DNA of 64,000 bases from Rhodococcus sp. 06-235-1A (GTDB lineage Bacteria; Actinomycetota; Actinomycetes; Mycobacteriales; Mycobacteriaceae), in contig NZ_NOYI01000003.1 in assembly GCF_002258785.1 (NCBI RefSeq), forward strand, positions 186,001-250,000. Reading direction: 5' to 3'. The notes below the pieces were generated by a model, which saw only the letters and a program-made list of their open reading frames with translations, did no database searches and was not told the DNA's origin. Numbering within the stretch: the stretch's first letter is position 1; every line of letters starts with the position of its first letter. The translations under genes were made by a program, and so were the position numbers. This document shows positions 1-10,300 of this stretch, piece by piece.

Positions 1-866
1 GCGAGGGTGTGCAGCACAGTGTTGGTGGAGCCGCCCATCGCCACATCGAGAGCCATGGCATTGCGGAACGCGGCCGGCGTGGCAATGTTGCGGGGAAGGA
101 CGGATTCGTCCTCGTCGCGGTAGTACTTCAGCGCCGCCTCGACGATGGTGGTGCCGGCCCGGGTGAACAGGGCGCGGCGGGCCTCGTGCGTAGCCAGGGT
201 CGAACCGTTTCCGGGCAGGGCCAGTCCGAGCGCCTCGGTGAGACAGTTCATCGAGTTCGCCGTGAACATGCCCGAGCAGGATCCGCACGTGGGACACGCG
301 CTGCGCTCGACCTCGTCGAGGCCTTCCTCGGACACCGCGTCGTTGGCGCTGGCCGAGATCGCGGTGATCAGGTCGGTCGGTGCCTGCGCGACGCCACCGA
401 CGACGACGGCCTTGCCCGCTTCCATCGGTCCGCCGGAGACGAAGACCGCCGGGATGTTCAGGCGCATCGCGGCATTGAGCATGCCGGGAGTGATCTTGTC
501 GCAGTTGGAGATGCACACGAGCGCGTCCGCCGTATGGGCGTTGGCCATGTATTCGACCGAGTCGGCGATGATCTCGCGACTGGGTAGCGAGTACAGCATG
601 CCGCCGTGGCCCATGGCGATCCCGTCGTCGACGGCGATCGTGTGGAATTCGCGGGGAACTCCGCCTGCCGCTCTGACCGCGTCCGCGACGATCTCGCCCA
701 CGTTCTTCAGATGCACATGGCCGGGTACGAACTGGGTGTACGAGTTCGCGATGGCGACGATGGGTTTTCCGAAATCCGAATCGGTCATTCCGGTCGCGCG
801 CCACAGCGAGCGTGCGCCCGCGGCGTTGCGTCCGACAGTGGTGACCCGTGAGCGTAGCGGCGGCAT
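1..866 (-). CDS. ilvD: Dihydroxy-acid dehydratase, N-terminal part (3' end beyond window edge)
   Basis: Dehydrates 2,3-dihydroxy-isovalerate and -methylvalerate to the 2-keto acids in valine and isoleucine synthesis. About 288 of the roughly 610 residues usual for the family are present, and the reading frame runs open through base 1. The start is the ATG at 866, giving [19 protein letters not shown]. Iron-sulfur cysteines are visible in CISNCDK (residues 118 and 122) and in [11 protein letters not shown] near residue 190. Where the [2Fe-2S] type of DHAD (including the mycobacterial enzyme as I recall it) has a third cysteine near residue 50-60, this protein reads SYTQFVPGH, as in the E. coli [4Fe-4S] type. 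It points away from cfp6 and ilvBNC but shares their pathway. Confidence 0.96.
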   Translation of the reverse strand, partial: MPPLRSRVTTVGRNAAGARSLWRATGMTDSDFGKPIVAIANSYTQFVPGHVHLKNVGEIVADAVRAAGGVPREFHTIAVDDGIAMGHGGMLYSLPSREIIADSVEYMANAHTADALVCISNCDKITPGMLNAAMRLNIPAVFVSGGPMEAGKAVVVGGVAQAPTDLITAISASANDAVSEEGLDEVERSACPTCGSCSGMFTANSMNCLTEALGLALPGNGSTLATHEARRALFTRAGTTIVEAALKYYRDEDESVLPRNIATPAAFRNAMALDVAMGGSTNTVLHTL

Positions 867-925
867 GTGCGTAGTCCTCGTTCGTTGCAGCGGTTTCTCG
901 CACGGACGAGGCTACTCGCCGTCGG

Positions 926-1480
926 CTACCGGTCGGTCGGTGCCTGCTCGCCCTCGGCGTCGTCGGCTTCCGCTCGGGCCTTGTCGTCTGCGGCAGCGGC
1001 AGCGGCGTACGGATCGGTGATGCGTCCGCCGCTGGCCACGGCGAGTTGAGGGAGCCGATCGAATCGCACCAGTGGTAGCGACTTCTCTGTCTTGTCGGTC
1101 AGGACCACCCGTGCCCAGCGGCGATCCGGAAAGTGCAGCCCTGTCACCGATTCCCACTCGATGACATCGGAGCCGACGAACCGTCGGGCCGTGATCGCAT
1201 CGGGGGTGACGACGGTGCGTACGCGAAGCACCCAGATGCATGCGACGACCGGCAGGATCAGCAGCCAGCCCAGAGCCGCGGGCCAGCTGAACGCAGGCAG
1301 CGCTGTGCCGAACAGCAGTAGCGCCACGCCGAGCAGTGCAAGGCGCGGCATGCGAATGACCTGCGTGGTCGACGGTTGCCGACCCTCGGCACCGTTCGGT
1401 GACCCGGAGACGGTGTGGGATGATGGCCGAGGTGGTTCGGACTGCTGCGGAGACGACACCCATTCATCTTCGCATTGCAT
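926..1480 (-). CDS. cfp6: Cfp6-like PH-domain membrane protein
   Basis: Homologue of the mycobacterial low molecular weight antigen Cfp6, which occupies the same place divergent from ilvB. A variable hydrophilic N-terminus of about 43 residues is followed by two hydrophobic segments (about residues 45-85, containing LLLFGTALPAFSWP). A compact PH-like fold follows (residues about 86-160, with WESVTGLHF and RWARVVL), then an Ala/Asp/Glu-rich tail. It is probably a small membrane-anchored protein; no enzymatic role is known. The start is uncertain: ATG 1480 is the longest frame, GTG 1462 is possible, and ATG 1351 would give a protein close to the short M. tuberculosis form. Confidence 0.85.
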   Translation of the reverse strand: MQCEDEWVSSPQQSEPPRPSSHTVSGSPNGAEGRQPSTTQVIRMPRLALLGVALLLFGTALPAFSWPAALGWLLILPVVACIWVLRVRTVVTPDAITARRFVGSDVIEWESVTGLHFPDRRWARVVLTDKTEKSLPLVRFDRLPQLAVASGGRITDPYAAAAAADDKARAEADDAEGEQAPTDR

Positions 1481-1519
1481 CTACGCGATCTCACATAATG
1501 GGATTGCGTCGTGACGAGT

Positions 1520-1549
1520 TTGACTCTTCCCTGTGCGCGCGCCTACCGT
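1520..1549 (+). promoter_or_regulatory. Promoter of the ilvBNC leader transcript
   Basis: A consensus -35 TTGACT (1520-1525) is followed after 18 bp by TACCGT (1544-1549), which fits the actinobacterial TANNNT -10 box. The expected start of transcription, about 7 nt downstream, falls on or next to the GTG at 1557. The leader peptide would therefore be read from a leaderless mRNA. Confidence 0.7.
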
Positions 1550-1556
1550 CGAGCGC

Positions 1557-1604
1557 GTGAAGCGGAATTGGATACTCGTAATCGGCCGGCGCGTCAACGC
1601 CTGA
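1557..1604 (+). CDS. ilv leader peptide (attenuation sensor)
   Basis: A 15-codon frame, GTG to TGA, encoding MKRNWILVIGRRVNA. It contains Ile-Leu-Val-Ile as consecutive codons, then another Val: the three amino acids made by the operon it precedes. The composition and Arg-Arg end resemble the known ilvB leader peptide of corynebacteria. No Shine-Dalgarno precedes it, and the promoter -10 ends 7 nt before the GTG, so it is probably leaderless. Ribosome stalling at the Ile/Leu/Val codons (1572-1583) would be expected to change folding of the RNA that follows. Confidence 0.8.
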   Translation: MKRNWILVIGRRVNA

Positions 1605-1634
1605 GCCGGTTGTTCAAACTCGCATCGACGCGCC
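1588..1634 (+). promoter_or_regulatory. Leader RNA helix competing with ribosome occupancy
   Basis: GGCGCGTC at 1588-1595, inside the leader peptide frame, is perfectly complementary to GACGCGCC at 1627-1634, which abuts the terminator stem. A ribosome stalled on the Ile/Leu/Val codons would cover the first arm and prevent this helix. Its role (pause, protector or antiterminator partner) is inferred from position only. Confidence 0.5.
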
Positions 1635-1671
1635 ACCCTCGTACAGCACTCGCTGACGGGGGTTTTTTCTT
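1635..1671 (+). terminator. Intrinsic terminator / attenuator before ilvB
   Basis: Outer stem ACCCTCG (1635-1641) pairs with CGGGGGT (1657-1663) with one G-U pair. An inner stem CAGC (1644-1647) pairs with GCTG (1652-1655) around a 4-nt loop. A run of six T residues (1663-1668), then CTT, follows. It lies between the leader peptide stop (1604) and the ilvB start (1717), the usual place for a transcription attenuator. Confidence 0.8.
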
Positions 1672-1716
1672 GCCCAGAGATCGCCCAGCAATTTCACATT
1701 CCTGAGGAAGCAATCA

Positions 1717-3675
1717 GTGAGCGCACCAACCGCACGCCCGGGGCCCACGACTCGTAAGTCGGGGCCGGCCGCAAGCCCGTCGACCAGCAGCCCGTCCGCA
1801 GAAGCGGCGACCAACGGATCGCGACGTCACGTCGCGCCCGAGAAGGTCACCGGCGCACAGTCGGTCGTTCGAGCCCTCGAAGAACTCGACGTCGACACCG
1901 TATTCGGCATTCCCGGTGGCGCGGTTCTCCCGGTCTACGACCCGCTCTTCGACTCCGTCAAGGTGCGCCACGTGTTGGTGCGTCACGAGCAGGGTGCAGG
2001 CCACGCAGCCACCGGCTACGCCCAGGCGACCGGCAAGGTCGGCGTCTGTATGGCGACGTCCGGCCCGGGTGCGACCAACCTCGTCACCCCATTGGCCGAT
2101 GCGCAGATGGACTCGGTGCCCATTGTGGCGATCACCGGTCAGGTCGCGCGCAGCCTCATCGGTACCGACGGCTTCCAGGAAGCCGATATCTCGGGCATCA
2201 CGATGCCCATCACCAAGCACAACTTCCTGATCACCGACGGCGCGGACATCCCGCGCATCATGGCCGAGGCGTTCTACATCGCGGCCTCGGGTCGACCCGG
2301 TGCCGTGCTCGTCGACATCCCGAAGGACGTGCTGCAGGCACAGACCACGTTCTCGTGGCCACCGGAAATGCGTCTGCCCGGGTACCGCCCGGTCACCAAG
2401 CCGCACGGCAAGCAGGTTCGTGAGGCAGCGCGCTACATCGCCGATGCCAAGCAGCCGGTGCTGTACGTCGGTGGTGGCGTCATCAAGGCCAACGCCTCGG
2501 CAGAACTTCTCGAGCTCGCCGAACTCACCGGCATTCCGGTCGTCACCACGCTGATGGCGCGCGGGGCGTTCCCCGACACCCATCAGCTGAACCTGGGCAT
2601 GCCCGGTATGCACGGCACGGTCGCCGCGGTGGCCGCTCTGCAGCGCAGCGATCTGCTGATCACGCTCGGTGCTCGGTTCGACGACCGCGTCACCGGTCAG
2701 CTCTCGTCCTTCGCGCCGGATGCCAAGGTGATCCATGCCGACATCGACCCGGCCGAGATCGGTAAGAACCGGTATGCGGACGTGCCGATCGTGGGCGACT
2801 GCGGCGAGGTCATCACCGAGCTGATCGAGGCTCTGCGGGCCGATCGCGCGACCGGAACGACTCTCGATCTCGAGCAGTGGTGGGTCTACCTCGACGGCAT
2901 CCGCAAGACGTACCCGTTGAGCTACGACCGTCCGTCCGACGGTTCCATGTCTCCCGAGTTCGTGATCTCCTCGGTCGGCAAGTTCGCCGGCCCCGACGCG
3001 ATCTACTGTGCCGGCGTCGGCCAGCACCAGATGTGGGCTGCGCAGTTCATCAACTACGAGAAGCCGCGCACGTGGCTCAACTCGGGCGGACTCGGCACGA
3101 TGGGCTACGCGGTTCCGGCCGCCATGGGAGCCAAGATGGGCCTCCCCGACGCCGAGGTGTGGGCCATCGACGGTGACGGTTGTTTCCAGATGACCAACCA
3201 GGAGCTCGCTACCTGCGCGGTCGAGGGCATCCCGATCAAGGTCGCGCTCATCAACAACGGCAACCTCGGCATGGTTCGGCAGTGGCAGACCCTGTTCTAC
3301 GAGGAGCGGTACTCCAACACCAACCTCGGTACGCACGGTGCCGTCCGTATCCCCGATTTCGTCAAGCTCGCCGAGGCACTGGGCTGCGTCGGTCTGCGGT
3401 GCGAGCGCGAAGAGGACGTCGATGCCGTGATCGCCCAGGCACGCGCGATCAACGATCGTCCGGTCGTCATCGACTTCATCGTCGGTGCCGACGCCCAGGT
3501 GTGGCCGATGGTGGCCGCCGGAACAGGCAACGACGAGATCATGGCCGCCCGCGGAATTCGGCCGTTGTTCGACGAGGACGAGACAGTGGGGAGCGAGCCG
3601 GGAATCGACGACGCGATGGAACGCGAGCAGGCGCCGCACCCGATGAACAACGACGTGAAAGGCACCGACCTGTGA
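1717..3675 (+). CDS. ilvB: Acetolactate synthase large (catalytic) subunit
   Basis: Condenses pyruvate with pyruvate or 2-oxobutyrate, the committed step of valine, leucine and isoleucine synthesis. It uses TPP, FAD and Mg. At 652 aa it is a full-length AHAS. The catalytic Glu lies in [15 protein letters not shown] (about residue 91), and the TPP/Mg motif [11 protein letters not shown] comes before a conserved NN in the C-terminal third. The first roughly 40 residues are a Pro/Ser-rich extension. GTG 1717 is chosen because GAGGAAG lies 6 nt upstream. It overlaps ilvN by 4 nt (GTGA), implying translational coupling with the regulatory subunit. Transcription is under the attenuator at 1557-1671. 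Confidence 0.98.
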   Translation: MSAPTARPGPTTRKSGPAASPSTSSPSAEAATNGSRRHVAPEKVTGAQSVVRALEELDVDTVFGIPGGAVLPVYDPLFDSVKVRHVLVRHEQGAGHAATGYAQATGKVGVCMATSGPGATNLVTPLADAQMDSVPIVAITGQVARSLIGTDGFQEADISGITMPITKHNFLITDGADIPRIMAEAFYIAASGRPGAVLVDIPKDVLQAQTTFSWPPEMRLPGYRPVTKPHGKQVREAARYIADAKQPVLYVGGGVIKANASAELLELAELTGIPVVTTLMARGAFPDTHQLNLGMPGMHGTVAAVAALQRSDLLITLGARFDDRVTGQLSSFAPDAKVIHADIDPAEIGKNRYADVPIVGDCGEVITELIEALRADRATGTTLDLEQWWVYLDGIRKTYPLSYDRPSDGSMSPEFVISSVGKFAGPDAIYCAGVGQHQMWAAQFINYEKPRTWLNSGGLGTMGYAVPAAMGAKMGLPDAEVWAIDGDGCFQMTNQELATCAVEGIPIKVALINNGNLGMVRQWQTLFYEERYSNTNLGTHGAVRIPDFVKLAEALGCVGLRCEREEDVDAVIAQARAINDRPVVIDFIVGADAQVWPMVAAGTGNDEIMAARGIRPLFDEDETVGSEPGIDDAMEREQAPHPMNNDVKGTDL

Positions 3676-4175
3676 GCACGAGCCATACCCTCAGCGTTCT
3701 CGTCGAGGACAAGCCAGGTGTGCTGGCCCGCGTCGCCGCACTGTTCTCGCGTCGCGGATTCAACATCTCCTCGCTCGCCGTCGGCGGAACCGAGATTCCC
3801 GACATCTCACGCATGACCATCGTCGTGACCGTCGACGAGTTCCCGCTCGAGCAGGTGACCAAGCAGCTCAACAAGCTCATCAACGTCATCAAGATCGTCG
3901 AGCAGGACGACGATTCCTCGGTGGCCCGCGAGTTGGTACTGATCAAGGTCCGAGCCGACGCCAGCGTCCGCAGTGAGGTCATCGAAACGGTGAACCTGTT
4001 CCGCGCCAAGGTGATCGATGTATCGCCCGAGGCAGTCACGGTCGAAGCGACGGGCACCCGCTCGAAGCTCGATGCGTTGCTGAAGATGTTGGACCCCTAT
4101 GGAATTCGAGAAATAGTTCAGTCGGGAGTCGTTGCCGTCGGACGTGGACCGAAATCGATCACTGCGTCGCGCTAG
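3672..4175 (+). CDS. ilvN: Acetolactate synthase small (regulatory) subunit
   Basis: Regulatory partner of IlvB that confers valine feedback inhibition and raises activity. It is 167 aa. The N-terminal ACT domain (residues about 4-78) begins [17 protein letters not shown] and includes [12 protein letters not shown], the effector-binding loop of this family. The C-terminal AHAS small-subunit domain spans residues about 85-160. The GTG start at 3672 overlaps the ilvB stop, so the two subunits are coupled. Confidence 0.98.
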   Translation: MSTSHTLSVLVEDKPGVLARVAALFSRRGFNISSLAVGGTEIPDISRMTIVVTVDEFPLEQVTKQLNKLINVIKIVEQDDDSSVARELVLIKVRADASVRSEVIETVNLFRAKVIDVSPEAVTVEATGTRSKLDALLKMLDPYGIREIVQSGVVAVGRGPKSITASR

Positions 4176-4219
4176 CGGCCGAAGTGACGAACATGCGTAA
4201 AACCCAAGAGGAAAGGTAA

Positions 4220-5239
<1,020 letters not shown>

Positions 5240-5272
5240 TTCTCATCGAATCACGTTCTCACGCATGCTGAT

Positions 5273-5308
5273 CGAAGGGCACCCCTGCATCCGTAGGGGT
5301 GCCCTTCG
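5273..5308 (+). terminator. Terminator hairpin after ilvC
   Basis: A perfect 14-bp inverted repeat, CGAAGGGCACCCCT at 5273-5286 and its complement at 5295-5308, with an 8-nt loop. It sits 33 bases after the ilvC stop. No long T run follows, as is common in actinobacteria. Confidence 0.75.
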
Positions 5309-5351
5309 GTGCGTGAACCAGGTGGCGTCACAGTTCGACGTCTCCGGCCTC

Positions 5352-5357
5352 TAAACT
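5352..5357 (+). promoter_or_regulatory. Possible -10 box for serA
   Basis: TAAACT fits TANNNT and lies in the gap between the ilvC terminator and serA. No clear -35 is seen. If used, serA has a 5' leader of about 60 nt. Confidence 0.35.
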
Positions 5358-5424
5358 GTTTCTGCTGCACCAGCTCCGAATTTTCACCGACAACAGTCTC
5401 GAACCGACTTAGGGAGTTCTTCAC

Positions 5425-7020
5425 GTGAGCCAGCCAGGCCGTCCTGTCGTTCTGATCGCCGACAAACTTGCGCAGTCCACCGTCGAGGCACTGGGTGACG
5501 GCGTCGAGGTCCGTTGGGTCGACGGCCCGGATCGTCCCGCGCTGCTCGCCGCGGTCCCCGAGGCCGACGCGATTCTCGTGCGCTCCGCGACCACGGTCGA
5601 CGCCGAGGTGCTCGCTGCCGGGACCAATCTCAAGATCGTCGCCCGCGCCGGTGTCGGCCTGGACAACGTCGACGTGCCCGCAGCCACCGAGCGCGGCGTC
5701 CTCGTCGTCAACGCACCGACCTCCAACATCCACACCGCTGCCGAGCACGCAGTCACGTTGCTCCTCGCGGCCGCGCGCCAGATTCCCGCTGCCGACGCCA
5801 CCCTGCGTCAGCACGAGTGGAAGCGCAGCAAGTTCAACGGTGTCGAGATCTTCGGCAAGACAGTCGGTGTCGTGGGCCTCGGCCGCATCGGTCAGTTGTT
5901 CGCGCAGCGACTCGCCGCATTCGAGACGCACATCATCGCCTACGACCCCTACGTCTCCGCTGCCCGTGCGGCGCAGCTCGGCATCGAGCTGGTGAGCTTG
6001 GACGAGCTGCTCGAGCGCGCCGACATGTTCTCGGTTCACCTGCCGAAGACGCCCGAGACCAAGGGCATCATCGGTAAGGAAGCGCTCGCCAAGACCAAGC
6101 CGGGTGTCATCGTCGTCAACGCCGCCCGCGGTGGTCTGGTCGACGAGCAGGCGCTGGCCGACGCCATCACCAGCGGTCATGTCTTCGCCGCCGGTATCGA
6201 CGTCTACGCCTCCGAGCCGTGCACCGACAGCCCGTTGTTCGAGCTGCCCCAGGTCGTGGTCACCCCGCACCTCGGCGCGTCGACCACCGAGGCCCAGGAC
6301 CGCGCGGGCACCGATGTGGCCAGGTCCGTGTTGCTCGCTCTCGCAGGTGAATTCGTGCCCGACGCGGTCAATGTCAAGGGCGGAGCCGTCGGCGAAGAGG
6401 TCTCGCCGTGGCTCGAGATCGTCCGCAAGCAGGGCGTACTGCTGGGCGCTCTGTCCACCGAGCTCCCCACGTCGCTCTCGGTCGACGTACGCGGCGAGCT
6501 CGCCAGCGAGGACGTCCAGATCCTCAAGCTGTCTGCGTTGCGAGGTCTGTTCTCGGCCGTGATCGAGGATTCGGTCACCTTCGTCAACGCGCCGTCGCTC
6601 GCCGACGAGCGCGGTGTCACGGCAGAGGTCACGACCGCTCCCGAAAGCGAGAACCACCGCAGCGTCGTCGATGTCCGGGCCGTGTACGGCGACGGGTCGG
6701 TTCTCAACGTGGCGGGCACTCTCACCGGCACGACGCAGGTCGAGAAGATCGTCAACATCAACGGTCGCAACTTCGACCTCCGGGCCGAGGGCAAGAACCT
6801 CATCGTCAACTACGCGGACCAGCCCGGCAGCCTCGGCCGGATCGGCACGCTGCTCGGCGATGCCGGCATCGACATCCAGGCCGCTGCGCTCAGCCAGGAC
6901 TCCGAGGGCGACGGCGCAACGATTCTGCTGCGCGTCGACAAGGACGTTCCGGCCGAGCTCAGTGCGAGTATCGCGACCGCGGTGGGTGCCTCCACCATCG
7001 AGCTTGTCGATCTGTCCTGA
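5425..7020 (+). CDS. serA: D-3-phosphoglycerate dehydrogenase
   Basis: First step of serine synthesis, oxidising 3-phosphoglycerate with NAD+. At 531 aa it is the long (type I) form. An N-terminal 2-hydroxyacid dehydrogenase domain has the NAD motif VGLGRIGQLFAQRL (about residues 150-165) and the catalytic region PHLGASTTEAQ (about residue 283). It is followed by the allosteric substrate-binding domain and a C-terminal ACT domain (about residues 455-531) that senses serine in the mycobacterial enzyme. It starts at GTG 5425 after AGGGAG. It stands between ilvC and leuB, as in M. tuberculosis. Confidence 0.97.
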   Translation: MSQPGRPVVLIADKLAQSTVEALGDGVEVRWVDGPDRPALLAAVPEADAILVRSATTVDAEVLAAGTNLKIVARAGVGLDNVDVPAATERGVLVVNAPTSNIHTAAEHAVTLLLAAARQIPAADATLRQHEWKRSKFNGVEIFGKTVGVVGLGRIGQLFAQRLAAFETHIIAYDPYVSAARAAQLGIELVSLDELLERADMFSVHLPKTPETKGIIGKEALAKTKPGVIVVNAARGGLVDEQALADAITSGHVFAAGIDVYASEPCTDSPLFELPQVVVTPHLGASTTEAQDRAGTDVARSVLLALAGEFVPDAVNVKGGAVGEEVSPWLEIVRKQGVLLGALSTELPTSLSVDVRGELASEDVQILKLSALRGLFSAVIEDSVTFVNAPSLADERGVTAEVTTAPESENHRSVVDVRAVYGDGSVLNVAGTLTGTTQVEKIVNINGRNFDLRAEGKNLIVNYADQPGSLGRIGTLLGDAGIDIQAAALSQDSEGDGATILLRVDKDVPAELSASIATAVGASTIELVDLS

Positions 7021-7071
7021 TCCTGCTCGTAACCGATCAGACAGAAATCGAACGAACACACGAGGAGTGAG

Positions 7072-8082
7072 ATGAAGCTGGCCGTCATCGCCGGGGACGG
7101 AATCGGACCCGAGGTCGTCGCCGAGGCGCTTGCCGTGCTCGACGTGGTCGCGCCCGGTACCGAGAAGACCGAATACGACCTCGGTGCGCGTCGCTACAAC
7201 GCCACCGGGGAACTGCTGCCGGATTCGGTGCTGGCGGAACTGCGTGAGCACGACGCAATCCTGCTGGGAGCCATCGGTGACCCGTCCGTACCCAGCGGTG
7301 TGCTCGAACGCGGACTGCTGCTGCGCGCTCGATTCGCGCTCGATCACCACATCAATCTGCGTCCGGCCAAGCTGTATCCCGGAGTCGTCGGCCCGCTGGC
7401 CGGCGACAAGGAGATCGACGTCGTTGTCGTGCGCGAGGGCACCGAGGGGCCCTACACCGGAAACGGTGGGGCGCTTCGGGTCGGTACACCCCACGAGGTG
7501 GCCACCGAGGTCAGCGTCAACACGCGCTACGGCGTGGAGCGGGTGGTGCGCAACGGCTTCGAGCGAGCGCTCACTCGGAAGAAGCATCTGACGCTGCTGC
7601 ACAAGACCAATGTGCTGACCTTCGCAGGCAGCCTGTGGGCTCGTACCGTCGACGAGGTCGCCACGGAGTACCCGGACGTCGAGGTCGCATATCAGCACAT
7701 CGATGCCGCGATGATTCACCTCGTCACCGATCCCGGTCGGTTCGATGTGATCGTGACCGACAATCTGTTCGGCGACATCGTGACCGACCTCTCGGCCGCA
7801 GTGACCGGTGGAATCGGTTTGGCCGCAAGCGGAAACATCGATGCGACCGGTACCAACCCGAGCATGTTCGAGCCGGTTCACGGTAGTGCGCCCGACATCG
7901 CGGGACAGCAGAAGGCCGATCCGACCGCTGCCATCCTGTCGGTGTCGCTGCTACTCGATCACCTCGGCGATGCTGCCAATGCTGCACGTGTCGAGGCCGC
8001 TGTTGCGGCCGATCTCGCCGAGCGGGGAACCACGACGGGAACGACGAAGGAGATCGGCGCACGAATCGCCGCTCGCCTGTAG
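7072..8082 (+). CDS. leuB: 3-isopropylmalate dehydrogenase
   Basis: Oxidatively decarboxylates 3-isopropylmalate to 2-oxoisocaproate in leucine synthesis. It is 336 aa, the shorter actinobacterial form. The start of the fold reads [15 protein letters not shown]. Mg- and substrate-binding aspartates are in [12 protein letters not shown] (about residue 225), and the NAD-binding end is in [16 protein letters not shown] 7072 follows GAGGAGTGAG. It is 51 nt after serA and may be co-transcribed. Confidence 0.97.
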   Translation: MKLAVIAGDGIGPEVVAEALAVLDVVAPGTEKTEYDLGARRYNATGELLPDSVLAELREHDAILLGAIGDPSVPSGVLERGLLLRARFALDHHINLRPAKLYPGVVGPLAGDKEIDVVVVREGTEGPYTGNGGALRVGTPHEVATEVSVNTRYGVERVVRNGFERALTRKKHLTLLHKTNVLTFAGSLWARTVDEVATEYPDVEVAYQHIDAAMIHLVTDPGRFDVIVTDNLFGDIVTDLSAAVTGGIGLAASGNIDATGTNPSMFEPVHGSAPDIAGQQKADPTAAILSVSLLLDHLGDAANAARVEAAVAADLAERGTTTGTTKEIGARIAARL

Positions 8083-8090
8083 CGAACCAT

Positions 8091-8135
8091 CGCGAAATGC
8101 CACGGTAGGCCGAGTGCCCACCGTGGCATTTCGCG
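8091..8135. terminator. Bidirectional terminator between leuB and the MFS gene
   Basis: A 16-bp perfect inverted repeat (8091-8106 with 8120-8135, core GAAATGCCACGGT) around a 13-nt loop, followed by TTTCT on the plus strand. It lies between two convergent genes and can serve both. Confidence 0.85.
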
Positions 8136-8162
8136 TTTCTCGGACCTCCCCGCCGTGCTGTA

Positions 8163-9386
8163 TCAGCCGGTGCTGTCGGAATTCTCGTCGGGAGTCTGTG
8201 GACGTGGATCGTCGGGGACGATCGGCACGGAGAGTGCGGGGAAGATTGCCGACACCAGGAATGCGATGGGAAAGCTGACCGCCGCAAGTGCCCCGAACAC
8301 CGGCGGCACGGCCGACGCGAACACGTATTGACTCGTGTTCTGCACCCCGAGGGCGCGTCCGCTCCAATACGGTCCCGATATCTCCGCGACCGCGGTGAAT
8401 GCCAGGCCGTTGGGGGCAACGGTGGCGATGGACGCGACGACGAGCAGGACGATCGCGACGGGGGAGTCGAACCAGTCGGCCACTCCGAGTCCGAGCATGC
8501 TGACGGCGGCAGTCACCGCGACCCACCGGAGGGGCCGCATGCGGCTGCCGACCCGATCGGACAGCGCGCCGACGCTCATCCGGCCGAGTGCGCCGAGAAT
8601 CTGCGTCACCGTGACGAGGACGCCCGCCGCGGCTGCCGTCCATCCCCGGTCGGTCATCAGCCAGACGAGTGCAAATGTCCAGACCACGTACTGCGGCACC
8701 ACCAACAGGATCGACGTTGCATGGATGCGCCACAGCTGGCTGCTGCCTCGGTACGGATTGTCGAGCAAACCCTGCTCCGCCGCATCGGCGCGATTGGGAC
8801 GCGGGGGGTCGACCACTGCGAGGCACAGGAGTGCGGCTGTTGCGCACACGGCAGCGGGCACGAGCAATGCCGCTCCGACGCCGTGGTCCCGGGCGATGGG
8901 TGGGATGGTCAGGGCCGCAACGGCCACGCCCAGCGGCACCGACATCTGCCTGATGCCCATCGCCAACCCACGCCGATGCGGCGGGAACCATCCCACCACG
9001 ACGCGTCCGCTCGCACTGTTCGCGCTGGCGGCCGCCATACCACCGAGCAGTAGAAGGATGGCCAGCACCGGAATCGAGGTGGTGACCACCGCTGCCACAC
9101 TTGCCGCGGCCGTGAGCCCGAGCCCGATGACCAGGACGAGACGTTCGCCGATGCGGTCGACGAGCACGCCCCACGCGATGAGGGTGAACATGATGCCGAC
9201 GGTGGGCATCGCGACGACGAATCCCGCAGTCGCCAGGCCGAGCCCCCGGTCGTCGTGCAGAGCGGGAATGAGGAATGCCGCACCGTTGATGAAGACGGCG
9301 CCGGCAGTCTGCGCGAGCATTCCGAGCGCGAGCATGAACCATCGTCGTGTCTCGCCGATACCGGACAACTGCTTCGTGGCGTTCAT
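8163..9386 (-). CDS. MFS-family transporter
   Basis: 407 aa with 12 predicted hydrophobic segments in two halves, and the MFS signature region GVLVDRIGERL after the second segment. A repeat of that motif, GALSDRVGSRM, appears in the second half. It holds the place of the M. tuberculosis membrane protein Rv2994 between leuB and a FAH-family gene. The substrate is unknown. ATG 9386 has GAGGACGG upstream. It is divergent from the FAH gene. Confidence 0.85.
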   Translation of the reverse strand: MNATKQLSGIGETRRWFMLALGMLAQTAGAVFINGAAFLIPALHDDRGLGLATAGFVVAMPTVGIMFTLIAWGVLVDRIGERLVLVIGLGLTAAASVAAVVTTSIPVLAILLLLGGMAAASANSASGRVVVGWFPPHRRGLAMGIRQMSVPLGVAVAALTIPPIARDHGVGAALLVPAAVCATAALLCLAVVDPPRPNRADAAEQGLLDNPYRGSSQLWRIHATSILLVVPQYVVWTFALVWLMTDRGWTAAAAGVLVTVTQILGALGRMSVGALSDRVGSRMRPLRWVAVTAAVSMLGLGVADWFDSPVAIVLLVVASIATVAPNGLAFTAVAEISGPYWSGRALGVQNTSQYVFASAVPPVFGALAAVSFPIAFLVSAIFPALSVPIVPDDPRPQTPDENSDSTG

Positions 9387-9403
9387 TCCGTCCTCGCGAT
9401 CTC

Positions 9404-9433
9404 ACTATATGAACATTCAGTCTTGAAATATGG
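9404..9433 (-). promoter_or_regulatory. Promoter/operator region of the MFS gene
   Basis: An AT-rich stretch in a GC-rich gap. Read on the minus strand it has a -10 TATAGT (9409-9404). Just upstream is an inverted repeat TTCA-N4-TGAA (9416-9427). The repeat may be an operator; no regulator gene adjoins it. Confidence 0.35.
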
Positions 9434-9507
9434 AACCTTTCCGGAACATTACACCGGCGAAGGATCAGCGGATCGGACGGCGTCGACGTGCGGAGAATGG
9501 CGGTCGA

Positions 9508-9513
9508 TAGACT
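9508..9513 (+). promoter_or_regulatory. -10 box giving a leaderless FAH-family mRNA
   Basis: TAGACT ends 6 nt before the ATG at 9520, so transcription should start at the start codon. No Shine-Dalgarno is present between them. Confidence 0.55.
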
Positions 9514-9519
9514 TTCGAC

Positions 9520-10293
9520 ATGCGTCTCGGTCGAATTGCAAGTCCTGATGGTGTGGCATTCGTGAGTATCGAAGGTGAGGGGGATGCCCGGACGGCGAAG
9601 GAAATTGCCGAACATCCCTTCGGCACACCGACATTCACGGGTCGGTCGTGGCCCTTGGCCGACGTGCGACTGCTCGCGCCCATCCTCGCCAGCAAGGTCA
9701 TCGCCATCGGTAAGAACTATGCCGCTCACGCGGCCGAGATGGGCGGTGAGGCGCCGAAGGATCCCGTGATCTTCATCAAGCCGAACACCTCCATCGTCGG
9801 TCCGGGCGCGGCCATCGTGTTGCCACCGTCGTCGAACGAGGTGCACTACGAGGGTGAACTGGCCATCGTCATCGGTCGACCCTGCAAGGACGTTCCCGCG
9901 TCGAAGGCGTACGAGGTGGTGCTCGGCTATACCGTCGCCAATGACGTCTCGGCCCGTGATCATCAGAAGGCCGACGGCCAGTGGACCCGCGCGAAGGGGC
10001 ACGACACGTTCTGCCCACTCGGGCCGTGGATCGAGACCTCGCTCGATCCCTCCGACCTCGAGATCAAGACCGAGGTCGACGGCGTCGTCAAGCAGCAGAG
10101 CCGTACTTCGCTTCTGCTGCACGATATTCCGAAGATCATCGAATGGGTGTCCGCGGTGATGACGCTGCTTCCCGGCGACGTCATCCTCACCGGAACCCCC
10201 GAGGGAGTCGGACCCATATCCGACGGTGACAGCGTGTCGATCACCGTCGAGGGAATCGGTACCCTGACCAACCCCGTCGCAGCGAAGAAGTAG
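9520..10293 (+). CDS. Fumarylacetoacetate hydrolase (FAH) family protein
   Basis: 257 aa of the FAH/2-hydroxyhepta-2,4-diene-1,7-dioate isomerase superfamily. After a variable N-terminus, the catalytic domain begins near [13 protein letters not shown] (about residue 66). Metal ligands are in [11 protein letters not shown] (His-x-Glu-x-Glu type, about residue 108) and in the Asp of [11 protein letters not shown]. The ending motif [14 protein letters not shown] is typical. Likely a dicarbonyl hydrolase, decarboxylase or tautomerase; the substrate cannot be read from the sequence. It is 7 nt ahead of gltX, as in M. tuberculosis, and apparently transcribed from a leaderless promoter. Confidence 0.9.
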   Translation: MRLGRIASPDGVAFVSIEGEGDARTAKEIAEHPFGTPTFTGRSWPLADVRLLAPILASKVIAIGKNYAAHAAEMGGEAPKDPVIFIKPNTSIVGPGAAIVLPPSSNEVHYEGELAIVIGRPCKDVPASKAYEVVLGYTVANDVSARDHQKADGQWTRAKGHDTFCPLGPWIETSLDPSDLEIKTEVDGVVKQQSRTSLLLHDIPKIIEWVSAVMTLLPGDVILTGTPEGVGPISDGDSVSITVEGIGTLTNPVAAKK

Positions 10294-10300
10294 GGCAACG

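Noticed and set aside
1511..1705. 64-codon frame overlapping the ilv leader
   Set aside because: It begins upstream of the predicted transcript start, lacks branched-chain codon enrichment and crosses the terminator.
1557..1716. T-box riboswitch before ilvB
   Set aside because: The leader is too short for a T-box and has no T-box core sequence; the leader peptide and terminator explain it better.
5251..7881. Long open frame on the minus strand opposite serA and leuB (876 codons)
   Set aside because: It is antisense to two strongly supported genes; its composition (Asp/Arg/Gly/His-rich, no domain) is what GC-rich third positions produce on the opposite strand.
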